A stretch of 37,678 nt of DNA from Roseomonas sp. 18066 (GCF_902706185.1 NZ_CACSJM010000051.1:1-37678), one strand, 5' to 3'. Counted from the first letter of the stretch, positions 16,302 through 24,858 are shown. Notes: generated by a model from the letters alone, not told the origin. A program made the numbers and translations.

Positions 16302-18497
16302 TCACGCCAGGGCCGGCAGGTGGCCGATGAGCTTGTCGAGCGTCAGCGGATAGTCGCGCAGCCGCGTGCCGGTGGCGTTGTGGATGGCATTGGCGATGGC
16401 TGCCGCGACGCCGCAGAGGCCGAGCTCGCCGATGCCTTTCGCCTTCATCGGCGACGACATCGGATCGGTCTCGTCGAGGAAGATCACCTCCTGATGCGGG
16501 ATGTCGGCATGCACCGGCACCTCGTAGCTGGCGAGGTCGTGGTTGACGAAGAAGCCGCGCTGCCGGTCGACCGCGAGCTCCTCCATCAGCGCGGCGCCGA
16601 CGCCCATGGTCATGGCGCCGATCACCTGGCTGCGCGCCGTCTTCGGGTTCAGGATGCGCCCCGCAGCGCAGACCGCCAGCATGCGGCGGATGCGGGTCTC
16701 GCCGGTGGCGCTGTCCACCGCCGCCTCGACGAAATGCGCGGCGAAGGTGGATTGCTGGTAGCGGCGGCCGAGGTCGCCGTATTCGATGCTGTCCTCGACG
16801 ACGATGCCTTCGGCGCCGGCGGCCTGGCCGAGCGGCAGGCTGCGGTTGCCGACGCGCACCTGGCCATCGGCGAAGACCGCCAGGGCAGGATCGAGGCCCA
16901 GCCTCTGCGCCACCGTCTCGCGCAGCTTGACGCAGGCGGCATAGACGCCGGCGGTGGCGCTGTTGGCGCCCCATTGCCCGCCGGAGCCGGCCGAGACGGG
17001 GAAGCGGGAATCGCCCAGCCGCACGGTGACCTGGTCAATGCCGACGCCCATCATCTCGGCCGCGGTCTGCGCGATGATGGTGTAGCTGCCGGTGCCGATA
17101 TCGGTCATGTCGGTCTCGACGATCACCTGGCCCTGCCGGTCGAGCCGCAGCCGGGCGCCCGACTTCATCGTCAGGTTGTTGCGCAGCCCGGCAGCGACGC
17201 CGAGGCCGATCAGCCAGCGCCCCTCGCGCCGCTGCGCCGGGCGCGGGTCGCGCTGTTCCCAGCCGAAGCGCGCGGCGCCCTGCTGCAGGCATTCGACCAG
17301 CTGGCGCTGCGAGAAGCGCCGCGCCGGCTGCTCGGGGTCGACCTGGGTGTCGTTCAGCACGCGGAAGGCGACCGGGTCGATGCCGAGCTTCTCCGCCATC
17401 TCGTCCATGGCGATCTCCAGCGCCATCAGCCCGGGCGCCTCGCCGGGGGCGCGCATGGCATTGCCCTCCGGCAGGTCGACCACCGCCAGCCGCAGGGCGG
17501 AGAGGCGATGCGCCCCGGCATAGAGCAGGTCGGTCTGCTCGACGGCGTTCTCCGGCTTGCCGCCGGCCAGGTTGCCCGACCAGCTTTCATGGCCGATCGC
17601 GGTGATCATGCCGTCCGGCGTGGCGCCGATCCGGATGCGTTGGATGGTGGCGGGGCGATGCGTGGTGTTGTTGGCGATCATGGGGCGGGTCAGCGCCACC
17701 TTGACCGGGCGCCTGGCGGCGCGTGCGCCCAGCGCCGCCAGCAGCGTGTCGGCGCGCAGGAACAGCTTGCCGCCGAAGCCGCCGCCGATGAAGGGCGAGA
17801 TCAGCCGCACCTTCTCCTTCGGCATGGCCAGCGTCCGCGCCAGGTCGCCGACGGTCCAGTCGATCATCTGGTTCGAGGTCCAGACCACGAGGCTGTCGCC
17901 GTCCCAGGCGGCGAGCGAGGCATGCGGCTCCATCATCGCATGCGAATGGGCGGGCGTGGTGTAGGTGGCGTCGAGCTGCACCGGCGCGGCGGCGAAGGCG
18001 CCGGCGAAATCGCCCAGGGTGGAATCGGCGCGGCTGCGCGGCACCACGGCGGCGGCGCGGGCGGCGGCCAGGTCATGCGCGCCAGGCGCCTCGGCATAAT
18101 CCACCTGCACCAGCGCGGCGGCGGCGCGCGCCTGCTCGAAGCTCTCGGCCACCACCACGCCGATCGCCTGGTGGTAATGCTCGATCTCCGGCCCGGCCAG
18201 CAACCGCGCCGTGTTCATCGCGCCCTTGCCCAGCGCGCCGGCATTCGCCGCCGTGACGATGGCCAGCACCCCGGGGGCGGCGCGCGCGGCGGCCAGGTCC
18301 ATGCCGCGGATGCGGCCCTTGGCGATGGCGGCGACCAGCACATGGCCATAGGCCTGGTGCGGCACCACGTCATGCTGCTCATAGGCATAGGGCGCGCGGC
18401 CGGCGGTCTTCAGCGGGCCTTCGATGCGGCTCAGCGGCTGGCCCACGACCTTCATCTGGTCGATCGGATTGGTGGTGGCGGGGGTGTCGAACTTCAT
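16302..18497 (-). CDS. paoC: Aldehyde oxidoreductase, molybdenum-binding subunit PaoC
   Basis: This 731-aa protein closely follows E. coli PaoC (YagR) throughout: NPIDQMKVVGQPLSRIEGPL at the N-terminus, SPFIGGGFGGKLF, GNAMRAPGEAPGLMALEIA, TDMTDIGTGSYTI and SAGSGGQWGAN. It carries the molybdenum cytosine dinucleotide cofactor and is the catalytic subunit of a periplasmic enzyme that oxidises aromatic and other aldehydes to acids. The base-catalyst Glu691 in GIGELGLCG equals Glu692 of E. coli. It has no signal peptide and would be exported with PaoA. It starts 4 bp after the end of paoB. No paoD-like chaperone gene follows it. Very confident family call. Confidence 0.96.
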   Translation of the reverse strand: MKFDTPATTNPIDQMKVVGQPLSRIEGPLKTAGRAPYAYEQHDVVPHQAYGHVLVAAIAKGRIRGMDLAAARAAPGVLAIVTAANAGALGKGAMNTARLLAGPEIEHYHQAIGVVVAESFEQARAAAALVQVDYAEAPGAHDLAAARAAAVVPRSRADSTLGDFAGAFAAAPVQLDATYTTPAHSHAMMEPHASLAAWDGDSLVVWTSNQMIDWTVGDLARTLAMPKEKVRLISPFIGGGFGGKLFLRADTLLAALGARAARRPVKVALTRPMIANNTTHRPATIQRIRIGATPDGMITAIGHESWSGNLAGGKPENAVEQTDLLYAGAHRLSALRLAVVDLPEGNAMRAPGEAPGLMALEIAMDEMAEKLGIDPVAFRVLNDTQVDPEQPARRFSQRQLVECLQQGAARFGWEQRDPRPAQRREGRWLIGLGVAAGLRNNLTMKSGARLRLDRQGQVIVETDMTDIGTGSYTIIAQTAAEMMGVGIDQVTVRLGDSRFPVSAGSGGQWGANSATAGVYAACVKLRETVAQRLGLDPALAVFADGQVRVGNRSLPLGQAAGAEGIVVEDSIEYGDLGRRYQQSTFAAHFVEAAVDSATGETRIRRMLAVCAAGRILNPKTARSQVIGAMTMGVGAALMEELAVDRQRGFFVNHDLASYEVPVHADIPHQEVIFLDETDPMSSPMKAKGIGELGLCGVAAAIANAIHNATGTRLRDYPLTLDKLIGHLPALA

Positions 18498-18501
18498 CGG
18501 A

Positions 18502-19452
18502 TCAGCTCCTCGCCTCGGCCAGCACCTGGTGCAGCGTCCGTTCCACCAGCGTCAGCTTGAAGGCGTTCTCATGCGTGGGCGTGGCGCCGGCCAGGATCGC
18601 GGCCGCCGCGGCGCCGGCGCCGCGGCGCAGCGCGGGTTCCGCCGCCTCGACACGCCAGGGCCGCGGCGCGACGCCGCCCAGCGCCACCTGCGCCGTCCCG
18701 TCGCGCTGCACGATGGCGGCGACCGAGACCAGCGCGAAAGCGTAGGAGGCGCGGTCGCGCACCTTGCGGTAGATCTGCGCGCCGCCGACGGGGGGCGGCA
18801 GCGTCACCGCGGTGATCAGCTCGCCGGGCTCCAGCATAGTCTCGCGATGCGGCGTGTCGCCGGGGGCGCGGTACAGCTCGGCCAGCGGGATGCGGCGCGC
18901 GGCGCCATCGGGCCGCACCGTCTCCACCACCGCGTCCAGCGCCCGCAGCGCCACCGCCATGTCGGAAGGATGCGTGGCGATGCAGGCGTCGCTGCCGCCG
19001 ATCACCGCCAGCTGCCGGCTGAAGCCCTGCAGGGCCGCGCAGCCGCTGCCGGGCCGGCGTTTGTTGCAGGGCTGGTTGGTGTCGTAGAAATACGGGCAGC
19101 GCGTCCGCTGCAGCAGGTTGCCCGCGGTGGTCGCCTTGTTGCGCAGCTGGCCGGAGGCGCCGGCGAGCAGCGCGCGCGACAGCAGGCCATAGTCGCGCCG
19201 CACCCGCGCATCGGCTGCCAGGTCGGTGTTGCGCACCAGGGCGCCGATGCGCAGCCCGCCCTCGACGGTCGGCTCGATGGCGGTCAGCGCCAGGCCATTG
19301 ACGTCGATCAGATGCGCCGGCGCCTCGATCTGCAGCTTCATCAGGTCGAGCAGGTTGGTGCCGCCGGCGATGAAGCGCGCGCCGGGATTGCCCGCCGCGG
19401 CACGGGCCGCCGCAGCAGGTGAGCCCGCGCGCTCATAGGTGAAGGGCTTCAT
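18502..19452 (-). CDS. paoB: Aldehyde oxidoreductase, FAD-binding subunit PaoB
   Basis: This 316-aa protein matches E. coli PaoB (YagS). [14 protein letters not shown] is the FAD pyrophosphate-binding region. [20 protein letters not shown] is followed by the insert that binds an extra [4Fe-4S] cluster in PaoB, with Cys119, Cys129, Cys138 and Cys157 available as ligands. It passes electrons between the iron-sulfur subunit PaoA and FAD, then to the acceptor. The ATG at 19452 overlaps the paoA stop (ATGA), evidence of translational coupling, and the longer open frame upstream is only antisense/other-frame reading of paoA. It is followed 4 bp later by paoC. Confidence 0.95.
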   Translation of the reverse strand: MKPFTYERAGSPAAAARAAAGNPGARFIAGGTNLLDLMKLQIEAPAHLIDVNGLALTAIEPTVEGGLRIGALVRNTDLAADARVRRDYGLLSRALLAGASGQLRNKATTAGNLLQRTRCPYFYDTNQPCNKRRPGSGCAALQGFSRQLAVIGGSDACIATHPSDMAVALRALDAVVETVRPDGAARRIPLAELYRAPGDTPHRETMLEPGELITAVTLPPPVGGAQIYRKVRDRASYAFALVSVAAIVQRDGTAQVALGGVAPRPWRVEAAEPALRRGAGAAAAAILAGATPTHENAFKLTLVERTLHQVLAEARS

Positions 19453-20087
19453 GCGGCCCTCCCGGCGACATCGTTGATGGCGTCGAGAATGTTGGAATAG
19501 GCGCCGCAGCGACAGAGATTGCCGCTCATGCGCTCGCGCAGCTCGGCGGCGGTGACCTCCGTCGCGGCGCCGAGATCGGCGGTGACATGGCTCGGGATGC
19601 CGGCCTTGATCTCCGCCAGCACGGCGACGGCCGAGCAGATCTGCCCCGGCGTGCAATAGCCGCATTGATAGCCGTCATGCCGGATGAAGGCGGCCTGCAT
19701 CGCATGCAGGTCGTCGGGCGTGCCGAGGCCTTCGATGGTGGTGATCGCCTCGCCGTCATGCATCACCGCCAGGGTGAGGCAGGCATTGATCCGCCGGCCT
19801 TCCACCATCACCGTGCAGGCGCCGCACTGCCCGTGGTCGCAGCCTTTCTTGGTGCCGGTCAGATGCAGGTGCTCGCGCAGGGCGTCGAGCAGGGTGGTGC
19901 GGGTGTCGAGCGCCAGCGGATGCGCCTGGCCATTCACGCGCAGCGTCACCCGCGCCATCGGCACGGCGCTGTTCCCGCCATCCTGCGCGGCGGCAGGAGC
20001 GTTGGGCACGGCCGAGGCGGCGAGGGTGGCGGCGCCGGTGGTCAGGACGCCTCGTCGGGACAGGTCGGCGTGGCAGGGGATCGACAT
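19449..20087 (-). CDS. paoA: Aldehyde oxidoreductase, [2Fe-2S] subunit PaoA with Tat signal
   Basis: This 212-aa protein matches E. coli PaoA (YagT). A twin-arginine signal (SRRGVL, residues 10-15, then a short hydrophobic stretch ending near AAAQ) exports the folded PaoABC complex. Two [2Fe-2S] clusters are supported by Cys83, 88, 91 and 103 (CDHGQCGAC...C) and Cys142, 145, 192 and 194 (CGYC...CRC). ATG 20087 is chosen because AGGAG precedes it at about eight bases and because it places the Tat motif at the N-terminus. An in-frame ATG at 20225 would add a 46-residue non-signal extension. It is the first gene of paoABC and is divergent from a two-component system. Confidence 0.95.
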   Translation of the reverse strand: MSIPCHADLSRRGVLTTGAATLAASAVPNAPAAAQDGGNSAVPMARVTLRVNGQAHPLALDTRTTLLDALREHLHLTGTKKGCDHGQCGACTVMVEGRRINACLTLAVMHDGEAITTIEGLGTPDDLHAMQAAFIRHDGYQCGYCTPGQICSAVAVLAEIKAGIPSHVTADLGAATEVTAAELRERMSGNLCRCGAYSNILDAINDVAGRAA

Positions 20088-20249
20088 CGTCTGAGCTCCT
20101 TCCTGGGATGTGTCAGGGGGACAGGGGGAAGGCCGGGCCGGGAAATCGGCGCGCAGGCGGCTTGCCCGCGGGCGGCGGGGCAGGCAGCGTTTCGAAATGT
20201 CGTTGGCAGCCATCGGGCATTTCACAGGCTGGACCTTGCGAGGCCCGGC

Positions 20250-20266
20250 CTGAACCCAGGCTGAAC
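20250..20266 (-). promoter_or_regulatory. Tandem repeat, response-regulator binding site candidate (1)
   Basis: CTGAAC, five bases, CTGAAC; on the minus strand this reads GTTCAG-N5-GTTCAG. The 11-bp repeat period is the classic spacing for OmpR/PhoB-family dimers binding head to tail. It points towards paoA (start at 20087). Confidence 0.55.
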
Positions 20267-20309
20267 GGGATTTCCGCCAAGGCCGAGCTTCTGCCGGAGG
20301 GATGGCCGT

Positions 20310-20326
20310 GTTCAGCTTCGGTTCAG
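20310..20326 (+). promoter_or_regulatory. Tandem repeat, response-regulator binding site candidate (2)
   Basis: GTTCAG, CTTCG, GTTCAG: the same repeat as at 20250-20266 but on the plus strand, pointing towards the response-regulator gene. Both copies also share the base C after the first hexamer (GTTCAGC). The layout resembles the CreB-type TTCAC-N6-TTCAC site. Confidence 0.6.
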
Positions 20327-20415
20327 CCTGCGTCGGCTAAGCGGGCGCCATCGAAGCGTGTCGCCGCCGGCCGCGATCCGCTAGATTGCCGTCGCCCCTC
20401 GAAGGAAGGCCGTGG

Positions 20416-21075
20416 ATGCGCTTGCTGGTGGCCGAGGACAATGCCGACCTGGCCGATCAGCTCGGCGCCGCGCTGGCGAAGGCACGCTTCGTCGTCGACC
20501 ATGCGCGCGATGGCGAGGAAGCGCTGTTTCTCGGCCAGACCGAGCCCTATGACGCCGTGGTGCTCGACCTCGGCCTGCCGGTGCTCGACGGGCTGTCCGT
20601 GCTGCGGCAATGGCGGCAGGCGCATCTGCCCATGCCGGTGCTGATCCTGACCGCGCGCGGCTCCTGGTCAGACAAGGTGACCGGGCTGAATGCCGGCGCC
20701 GACGACTACCTGGCCAAGCCCTTCGCGATGGACGAGCTGGTGGCCCGCCTGCATGCCCTGCTGCGCCGCGCCGCCGGCCGCGCCCGGGCCGATATCCTGC
20801 TGGGCAGGCTGGCGCTCGACGTCGTCGGCGGCCAGGCGCAATGGGGCGGGGTGCCGGTGCGGCTGACCGCGCTGGAGCTGCGCATGCTGACCTACCTGGC
20901 CCAGCATGCCGGCCGCCCGGTCAGCAAGACCGAGCTGACCGAGCATCTCTACGCGCAGGATTTCGACCGCGATTCGAACACGCTGGAGGTCGTCGTCGGC
21001 CGGCTGCGCCGCAAGCTCGACGCCAGCTTCATCGAGACCGTCCGCGGCCAGGGATACAGGATCAGCCATGGCTAG
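20416..21075 (+). CDS. OmpR/PhoB-family response regulator
   Basis: This 219-aa protein has a receiver domain (1-115) with the acidic pocket Glu7/Asp8, phospho-acceptor Asp51 (VVLDLGLP), Thr79 and Lys101 (LAKPF). A C-terminal winged helix (about 125-219) has LTALELRMLTYLAQH and VVVGRLRRKL. It resembles the QseB/TctD/PmrA branch. ATG 20416 is preferred over an upstream in-frame alternative at 20386, with GGAAGG about eight bases ahead. The end overlaps the kinase start by 8 bp, showing translational coupling. Its likely binding sites are the GTTCAG tandem repeats upstream, so it may regulate itself and the divergent paoABC. Confidence 0.94.
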   Translation: MRLLVAEDNADLADQLGAALAKARFVVDHARDGEEALFLGQTEPYDAVVLDLGLPVLDGLSVLRQWRQAHLPMPVLILTARGSWSDKVTGLNAGADDYLAKPFAMDELVARLHALLRRAAGRARADILLGRLALDVVGGQAQWGGVPVRLTALELRMLTYLAQHAGRPVSKTELTEHLYAQDFDRDSNTLEVVVGRLRRKLDASFIETVRGQGYRISHG

Positions 21076-22471
21076 AATGCCGCGCCTCTTCGGCTCCCTC
21101 ACCGCGCGGCTGGCGCTGCTCTCGGCCGCCTGGGTCTCGATCGGGCTTGGCCTGTCGGGCTGCGCGGTGCTCGGCCTGGTCAACAAGCAGCTGGTCGCCG
21201 GCTTCGATGTCCGCGTCACCGCGCTGCTGCACAAGGCGGTCAATGCCGCGCTGCTGGAGCCCGATGGCCGCCCGGGGCTGAGTGGCGACGTGCCGGTGCC
21301 GGAATTCCTGCAGCCCTTCTCCGGCTACTACTGGCAGATGGAGGCGGGCGAGCGCCGCGCCTCCTCGCGCTCGCTCTGGGACGGGCAGCTGTCCGGCCCG
21401 GCCGCGGCGCCGGCCGACGGCGCCCTGGCCGTCTATGACGGCATCGGCCCGCGCGGCGAGCCGGTGCGGGTGGCCGAGCGGATGGCGACGCCGGCCGGCA
21501 GCCGCGCGGCGATCCGCATCCGGGTCGGTATGAACCGCCGGCCGCTCGACGAGCAGATCAGCCATTTCACCTGGCTGATGATCACCTCCTTCGCCGTCAT
21601 CGGCCTGGGGCTGGTCGTCGGCGGCACGCTGCAGCTGGTCTGGGGCATGCGGCCGCTGCGGCAGGCGCGCCAGGCCCTGGCCGCGGTCCGCGCCGGCCAG
21701 CAGGCGACCCTGGCGCATGCCCGGGCGCCGAGCGAGATCGCCCCGCTGCTAGAGGAGATCGACGCGCTGGTGCAGCAGAACCACGCCACGGTGGAGCGCG
21801 CCCGCGCCCATGTCGGCAACCTGGCGCATGCGCTGAAGACGCCGCTGGCGGTGCAGCGCGTGGCGCTGGAGCCGGGGGAGGCCGACATGCGCCTGGCGCG
21901 CGAGCAGAACCGGGCGATGGAAATGCTGGTGCAGCACCATCTGTCGCGCGCCCGCAGCGCCGCGCTCTCGGGCGCCGCCGCCACGGATGCCGCGCCGATG
22001 GAGGTGGCAGAGGAGCTGGCCACCGCGCTGCGGCGGATCTTCGCCAACAAGGACCTGGAGATCGACCTGCTGGGCGATGCCGGGCTGCGCGCCAAGGTCG
22101 ACCGGCAGGACCTGATGGAGATCCTCGGCAACCTGCTGGAGAATGCCTGCCAGTGGGCGCGCCACCAGGTGACGCTGACGGTCAGCCGCGGCAGCGCCAG
22201 CCTGCTGGTCACCGTGGTCGATGACGGGCCTGGCCTGGCCTCGGCCGATTACGACAGCGTGCTGACCCGCGGCGTCCGGCTGGACGAGGCCAAGCCGGGC
22301 AGCGGGCTGGGCCTGGCCATCACCCGCGACCTGGTCGCTCTCTACGACGGCAGCCTGACCTTGCAGGACGCGCGGCCGGCGGGCCTGTTGGTCGCCGTCA
22401 CCCTGCCGCTGAGCGCGGCGCAGCGGCCAGGGTCGCTGCACCGCCGCTCGCGGTGGCAGGCGCCGGCCTGA
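21068..22471 (+). CDS. Sensor histidine kinase (PhoQ/QseC-like)
   Basis: This is a 467-aa membrane kinase. Two membrane helices (about 12-37 and 168-192) bracket a periplasmic sensor of about 130 residues with FSGYYWQMEAG near its start, as in PhoQ-like proteins. A HAMP-like linker and dimerisation helix carry the phospho-acceptor His254 (NLAHALKTPL). The ATPase has the N box (GNLLENA, Asn359), G1 (VDDGPGL, 384-390) and G2 (GSGLGL, 411-416). All catalytic motifs are intact. It partners the response regulator that it overlaps by 8 bp. The signal is unknown; the divergent aldehyde oxidase and the convergent cytochrome operon suggest redox or aldehyde stress, but that is inference. Confidence 0.94.
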   Translation: MARMPRLFGSLTARLALLSAAWVSIGLGLSGCAVLGLVNKQLVAGFDVRVTALLHKAVNAALLEPDGRPGLSGDVPVPEFLQPFSGYYWQMEAGERRASSRSLWDGQLSGPAAAPADGALAVYDGIGPRGEPVRVAERMATPAGSRAAIRIRVGMNRRPLDEQISHFTWLMITSFAVIGLGLVVGGTLQLVWGMRPLRQARQALAAVRAGQQATLAHARAPSEIAPLLEEIDALVQQNHATVERARAHVGNLAHALKTPLAVQRVALEPGEADMRLAREQNRAMEMLVQHHLSRARSAALSGAAATDAAPMEVAEELATALRRIFANKDLEIDLLGDAGLRAKVDRQDLMEILGNLLENACQWARHQVTLTVSRGSASLLVTVVDDGPGLASADYDSVLTRGVRLDEAKPGSGLGLAITRDLVALYDGSLTLQDARPAGLLVAVTLPLSAAQRPGSLHRRSRWQAPA

Positions 22472-22478
22472 GGCCGGC
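22462..22478. terminator. Hairpin formed across the kinase stop codon
   Basis: GCCGGCC, loop TGA (the stop codon itself), GGCCGGC: a perfect 7-bp stem. It sits between the convergent kinase and DUF4405 genes. No T run follows, so termination strength is uncertain. Confidence 0.35.
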
Positions 22479-22493
22479 CTGCCCGCGCGGCTG

Positions 22494-23183
22494 TCAGCCG
22501 GGGCGGCGCGCCTGCCGGGCAAGGCGCCGGCAGCCCTGCAGGCCGTAATGGGTCACGGCCACGCAGAGGCCCATGATGGCCAGGCAGTGCAGGAAGAAGG
22601 CGGCGACCGACTCCTCGAAATTCCACCAGTCGAGCGAGACCTGCATGCTGAGCCGGCCCGCCAGGCCGAGCACCAGGGCGCTCCAGACACCCTGGGCCGC
22701 GACGGCGGCGGCCAGGAGGCGCAGCGCCAGGGCGCGGGGCCTGCTGGCCGTCTCGATCCCGAGCAGGCCGCGCGCGACGGCCATGATCATCGGCCAGCGC
22801 AGGCCGAGATGGACCGCGACGATGACCAGCACCCAATAGGCGGCCAGGCTGTGGATCTGCCGCAGCGTGAAGCCGCCGAAGGCCGACAGCACGCCCGACA
22901 GCGCGTTCGAGATCAGGACGCTGGTCACCAGCAGGGCGAGCATGCCGCCGAGCAGCAGCAGCGTCACCGCGCCGTCGAGCAGCCGGCGGGGCTCGCGCCG
23001 CGCCCTGGGCAGCCTGCCCCACCAGCGCCGGTTGAAGACATTGTGCAGGATCAGCAGCAGGAACATCGCCGTCCCCGCCAGCTCATGCGCCGCGTTGCCG
23101 AGCCACCAGTAGGACAGGCCGAAGACCAGCAGGCCGGCCGAGGCCAGGTCCAGCAGCATCCGCCGGGGCAGCGAGGGGGTCAT
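22494..23183 (-). CDS. DUF4405 membrane protein, probable di-haem cytochrome b
   Basis: This 229-aa integral membrane protein has about five to six hydrophobic segments. His pairs sit on facing helices with cytochrome-b-like spacing: His33/His47 (13 residues between) and His111/His125 (13 between), plus a third pair His199/His212 (12 between). This fits bis-His ligation of haem b and the DUF4405 / cytochrome b561-like fold. It probably accepts or passes electrons at the cytoplasmic membrane. It starts 16 bp after the P460 gene, in the same orientation, so the two are likely one transcript and may exchange electrons. The ribosome binding site is weak. Its partner in the respiratory chain is unknown. 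Confidence 0.8.
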   Translation of the reverse strand: MTPSLPRRMLLDLASAGLLVFGLSYWWLGNAAHELAGTAMFLLLILHNVFNRRWWGRLPRARREPRRLLDGAVTLLLLGGMLALLVTSVLISNALSGVLSAFGGFTLRQIHSLAAYWVLVIVAVHLGLRWPMIMAVARGLLGIETASRPRALALRLLAAAVAAQGVWSALVLGLAGRLSMQVSLDWWNFEESVAAFFLHCLAIMGLCVAVTHYGLQGCRRLARQARRPG

Positions 23184-23199
23184 CGGGGCGGCGGCCGGA

Positions 23200-23685
23200 T
23201 CACTCGACCGGCGTGCCGTCGAAGCGCGGGATCCGGTGGGCGGTGAACAGGTAGTCCGCGCCCTGCTGGCTGGCGTGGCAGGATTGGCAGCGGGCGGTGT
23301 TCTCGCCCAGGTTGAGGCTGCGATCCGGCCAGAACCATTGGAACTGCCAGTCCGCCGTGCGGCGGCGGGCGTCGTAATCGGCGCCGAAGCCCTCGCCCTT
23401 CTCCATGACGAAATAGCGGTAGAGCTTGCCGTCGCGGTGGTCGACCAGCACGAAATGCGTGCCGGCCGGGATCGGCTGGCGGTTCTGCACCGCCGTGATC
23501 GCCTCGGGCGTGGTCAAGATGTGCTCGGTCACATTGCCGCGGCGGACGGTGGTGTAGTGAACGAGCCGGTCCAGGTCGGCAGGGAAGCTGACCCGGTTCG
23601 TCTCGGCCTGCACCTGCCAGCCGATCGCCAGGATCGCCGCGGCCGCCAGGGCCGCCAGGAAGAGGGGGCGTGGGAAGATCGTCAT
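23200..23685 (-). CDS. Cytochrome P460-family protein
   Basis: This 161-aa exported protein has a signal peptide (hydrophobic 8-22, cleavage probably after VQA near 27) and a C-terminal CQSCH haem-c site (Cys133, Cys136, His137). The body (LVHYTTVRRGNVTEHILTT and YRYFVMEKGEGFGADY) matches the P460 family, beta-rich c-type cytochromes of the periplasm. In nitrifiers and methanotrophs P460 proteins oxidise hydroxylamine and use a Lys-haem cross-link; whether that activity applies here is not shown. It precedes the DUF4405 membrane cytochrome by 16 bp and follows the esterase gene by 57 bp, so it probably belongs to a three-gene operon. Confidence 0.88.
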   Translation of the reverse strand: MTIFPRPLFLAALAAAAILAIGWQVQAETNRVSFPADLDRLVHYTTVRRGNVTEHILTTPEAITAVQNRQPIPAGTHFVLVDHRDGKLYRYFVMEKGEGFGADYDARRRTADWQFQWFWPDRSLNLGENTARCQSCHASQQGADYLFTAHRIPRFDGTPVE

Positions 23686-23742
23686 GGCTGCCTTGCTCGG
23701 GGTGACGCCGTCAGGATCGGGGCGCCCGCCGCCTTCGCCTGC

Positions 23743-24858
23743 TCAGTCGAGCTGCTTGTCGGCGAGGAAGCGCGAGACCTGGTCGGCGATCTCGATGTTG
23801 TTCAGGTCGGAAAAGGGGAAATGCGTGTTGCCGCGGATGCCGGCCTCCGGCAGGTGCACGACCCGCACGTCGCCGCCATGCCGGTTGACGGCGTCGCGCC
23901 ACAGCCGCGCCATCTGCAGCCGCCCGCGCCAGGCATCCTGGGTCGGGATGTCGCTGGGCGTCGCCGGGATGTTGTCGCCGTAGAAGATGACGATCGGGAT
24001 CCGCGTCAGCGCCATGAAGTCGGCCATCGGCACCGGCATGCCCGCCACGGTGTCGAAGCTGGTCGGGATGGCGGCCGGCACCTCGCCCTGCGGGAACAGG
24101 AAGTTGCTGCCGGGCTCGAAGGCGACGATGGCGCGGATATCGGCGCTCTTGATCGCCGCCAGCCAGCCGGGGCCGCCGGATTGGGAATGGGTGAACAGGA
24201 TGCCCGGGCCGATCCGCCGGAACAGCGCGGCCACGCCATCCGCGACGAGGTTCATGTCGAAGGGGCCGGTGTTCGGCGTCATCGCCCGGAAATACTGGTC
24301 GAGCGTCGCCGCGGACCGGTCGAACTGCACGCCGTCGAAATAGCTGGGCCAGACGCCGAGGCGGAACTGGCCGAACCAGAACTGCTCGTCCGGGGTCGGC
24401 GTGATGGTGGTCTCGACCGTGCTGCGCCCGGCATTGCCGCGGCGCGGCTGGTCGATCAGGTAGGTGGCGAAGCTGCGGCGCAGGAAGATGGTCTGGAAGC
24501 CCTCGCGCCCGTCCGCCGTGGTCTCCCAGGTCTTCGAGAACTGCCCCGCCCCGTGCCACATGACGATCGGCAGGCGCCGTGCGCCGGGCGGCACCTGGTA
24601 GAAGGCATAGAGATGGTCGCCGCGATAGGTCTGCCCCGCGGCGCGGAGCGGCTGGCGGGGGTCGAAGGTGCCCGGCGCCGTCGTGACCGAGCCGCCCACC
24701 GCGAAGCTGCCCTGCGCCTGGATCACCAGCGGCCTGTCAGCCGGCTGCGCCCTGGCGGCGGGGGCGGCCAGGAGGCTGGCGGCCAGGCCCAGGCTGGCGG
24801 CGCAGTATTTCCATCGGTTCACCGGGCGGGCCTCTGCGACTGGGATCGGCGCCAGCAT
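23743..24858 (-). CDS. Exported alpha/beta hydrolase, esterase-713-like
   Basis: This 371-aa protein has an N-terminal signal peptide (hydrophobic 18-32, cleavage near ARA about residue 37). It has the alpha/beta-hydrolase fold of the esterase 713 group, with the unusual nucleophile elbow HSQSG: Ser225 replaces the normal G-x-S-x-G serine, as in the structurally known Alcaligenes esterase 713. The acid is probably Glu248 (AFEPG) and the base His346 (NTHFPFSD). It is a serine hydrolase of esters, but the natural substrate is unknown. Its start is supported by GGAG upstream. It leads a probable operon with P460 and DUF4405 genes and is divergent from the M20 peptidase gene. Confidence 0.88.
   Translation of the reverse strand: MLAPIPVAEARPVNRWKYCAASLGLAASLLAAPAARAQPADRPLVIQAQGSFAVGGSVTTAPGTFDPRQPLRAAGQTYRGDHLYAFYQVPPGARRLPIVMWHGAGQFSKTWETTADGREGFQTIFLRRSFATYLIDQPRRGNAGRSTVETTITPTPDEQFWFGQFRLGVWPSYFDGVQFDRSAATLDQYFRAMTPNTGPFDMNLVADGVAALFRRIGPGILFTHSQSGGPGWLAAIKSADIRAIVAFEPGSNFLFPQGEVPAAIPTSFDTVAGMPVPMADFMALTRIPIVIFYGDNIPATPSDIPTQDAWRGRLQMARLWRDAVNRHGGDVRVVHLPEAGIRGNTHFPFSDLNNIEIADQVSRFLADKQLD

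Larger units (their letters stand above)
20088..20415. promoter_or_regulatory. Divergent control region between paoABC and the two-component system
   Basis: This 328-bp gap has no gene. It holds two tandem repeats of the same hexamer in opposite orientations (20250-20266 and 20310-20326, listed separately). TAGATT at 20382-20387 could be a -10 box for the response-regulator gene. I could not define the paoA promoter. Confidence 0.5.

Noticed and set aside
16266..18560. Long plus-strand frame opposite paoC
   Set aside because: It runs antisense over the full paoC gene, which has unmistakable family similarity.
20088..20225. Longer N-terminus for PaoA
   Set aside because: The extra 46 residues are basic/Pro-rich, lack a signal and would bury the Tat motif; the internal ATG at 20087 has a proper ribosome binding site.
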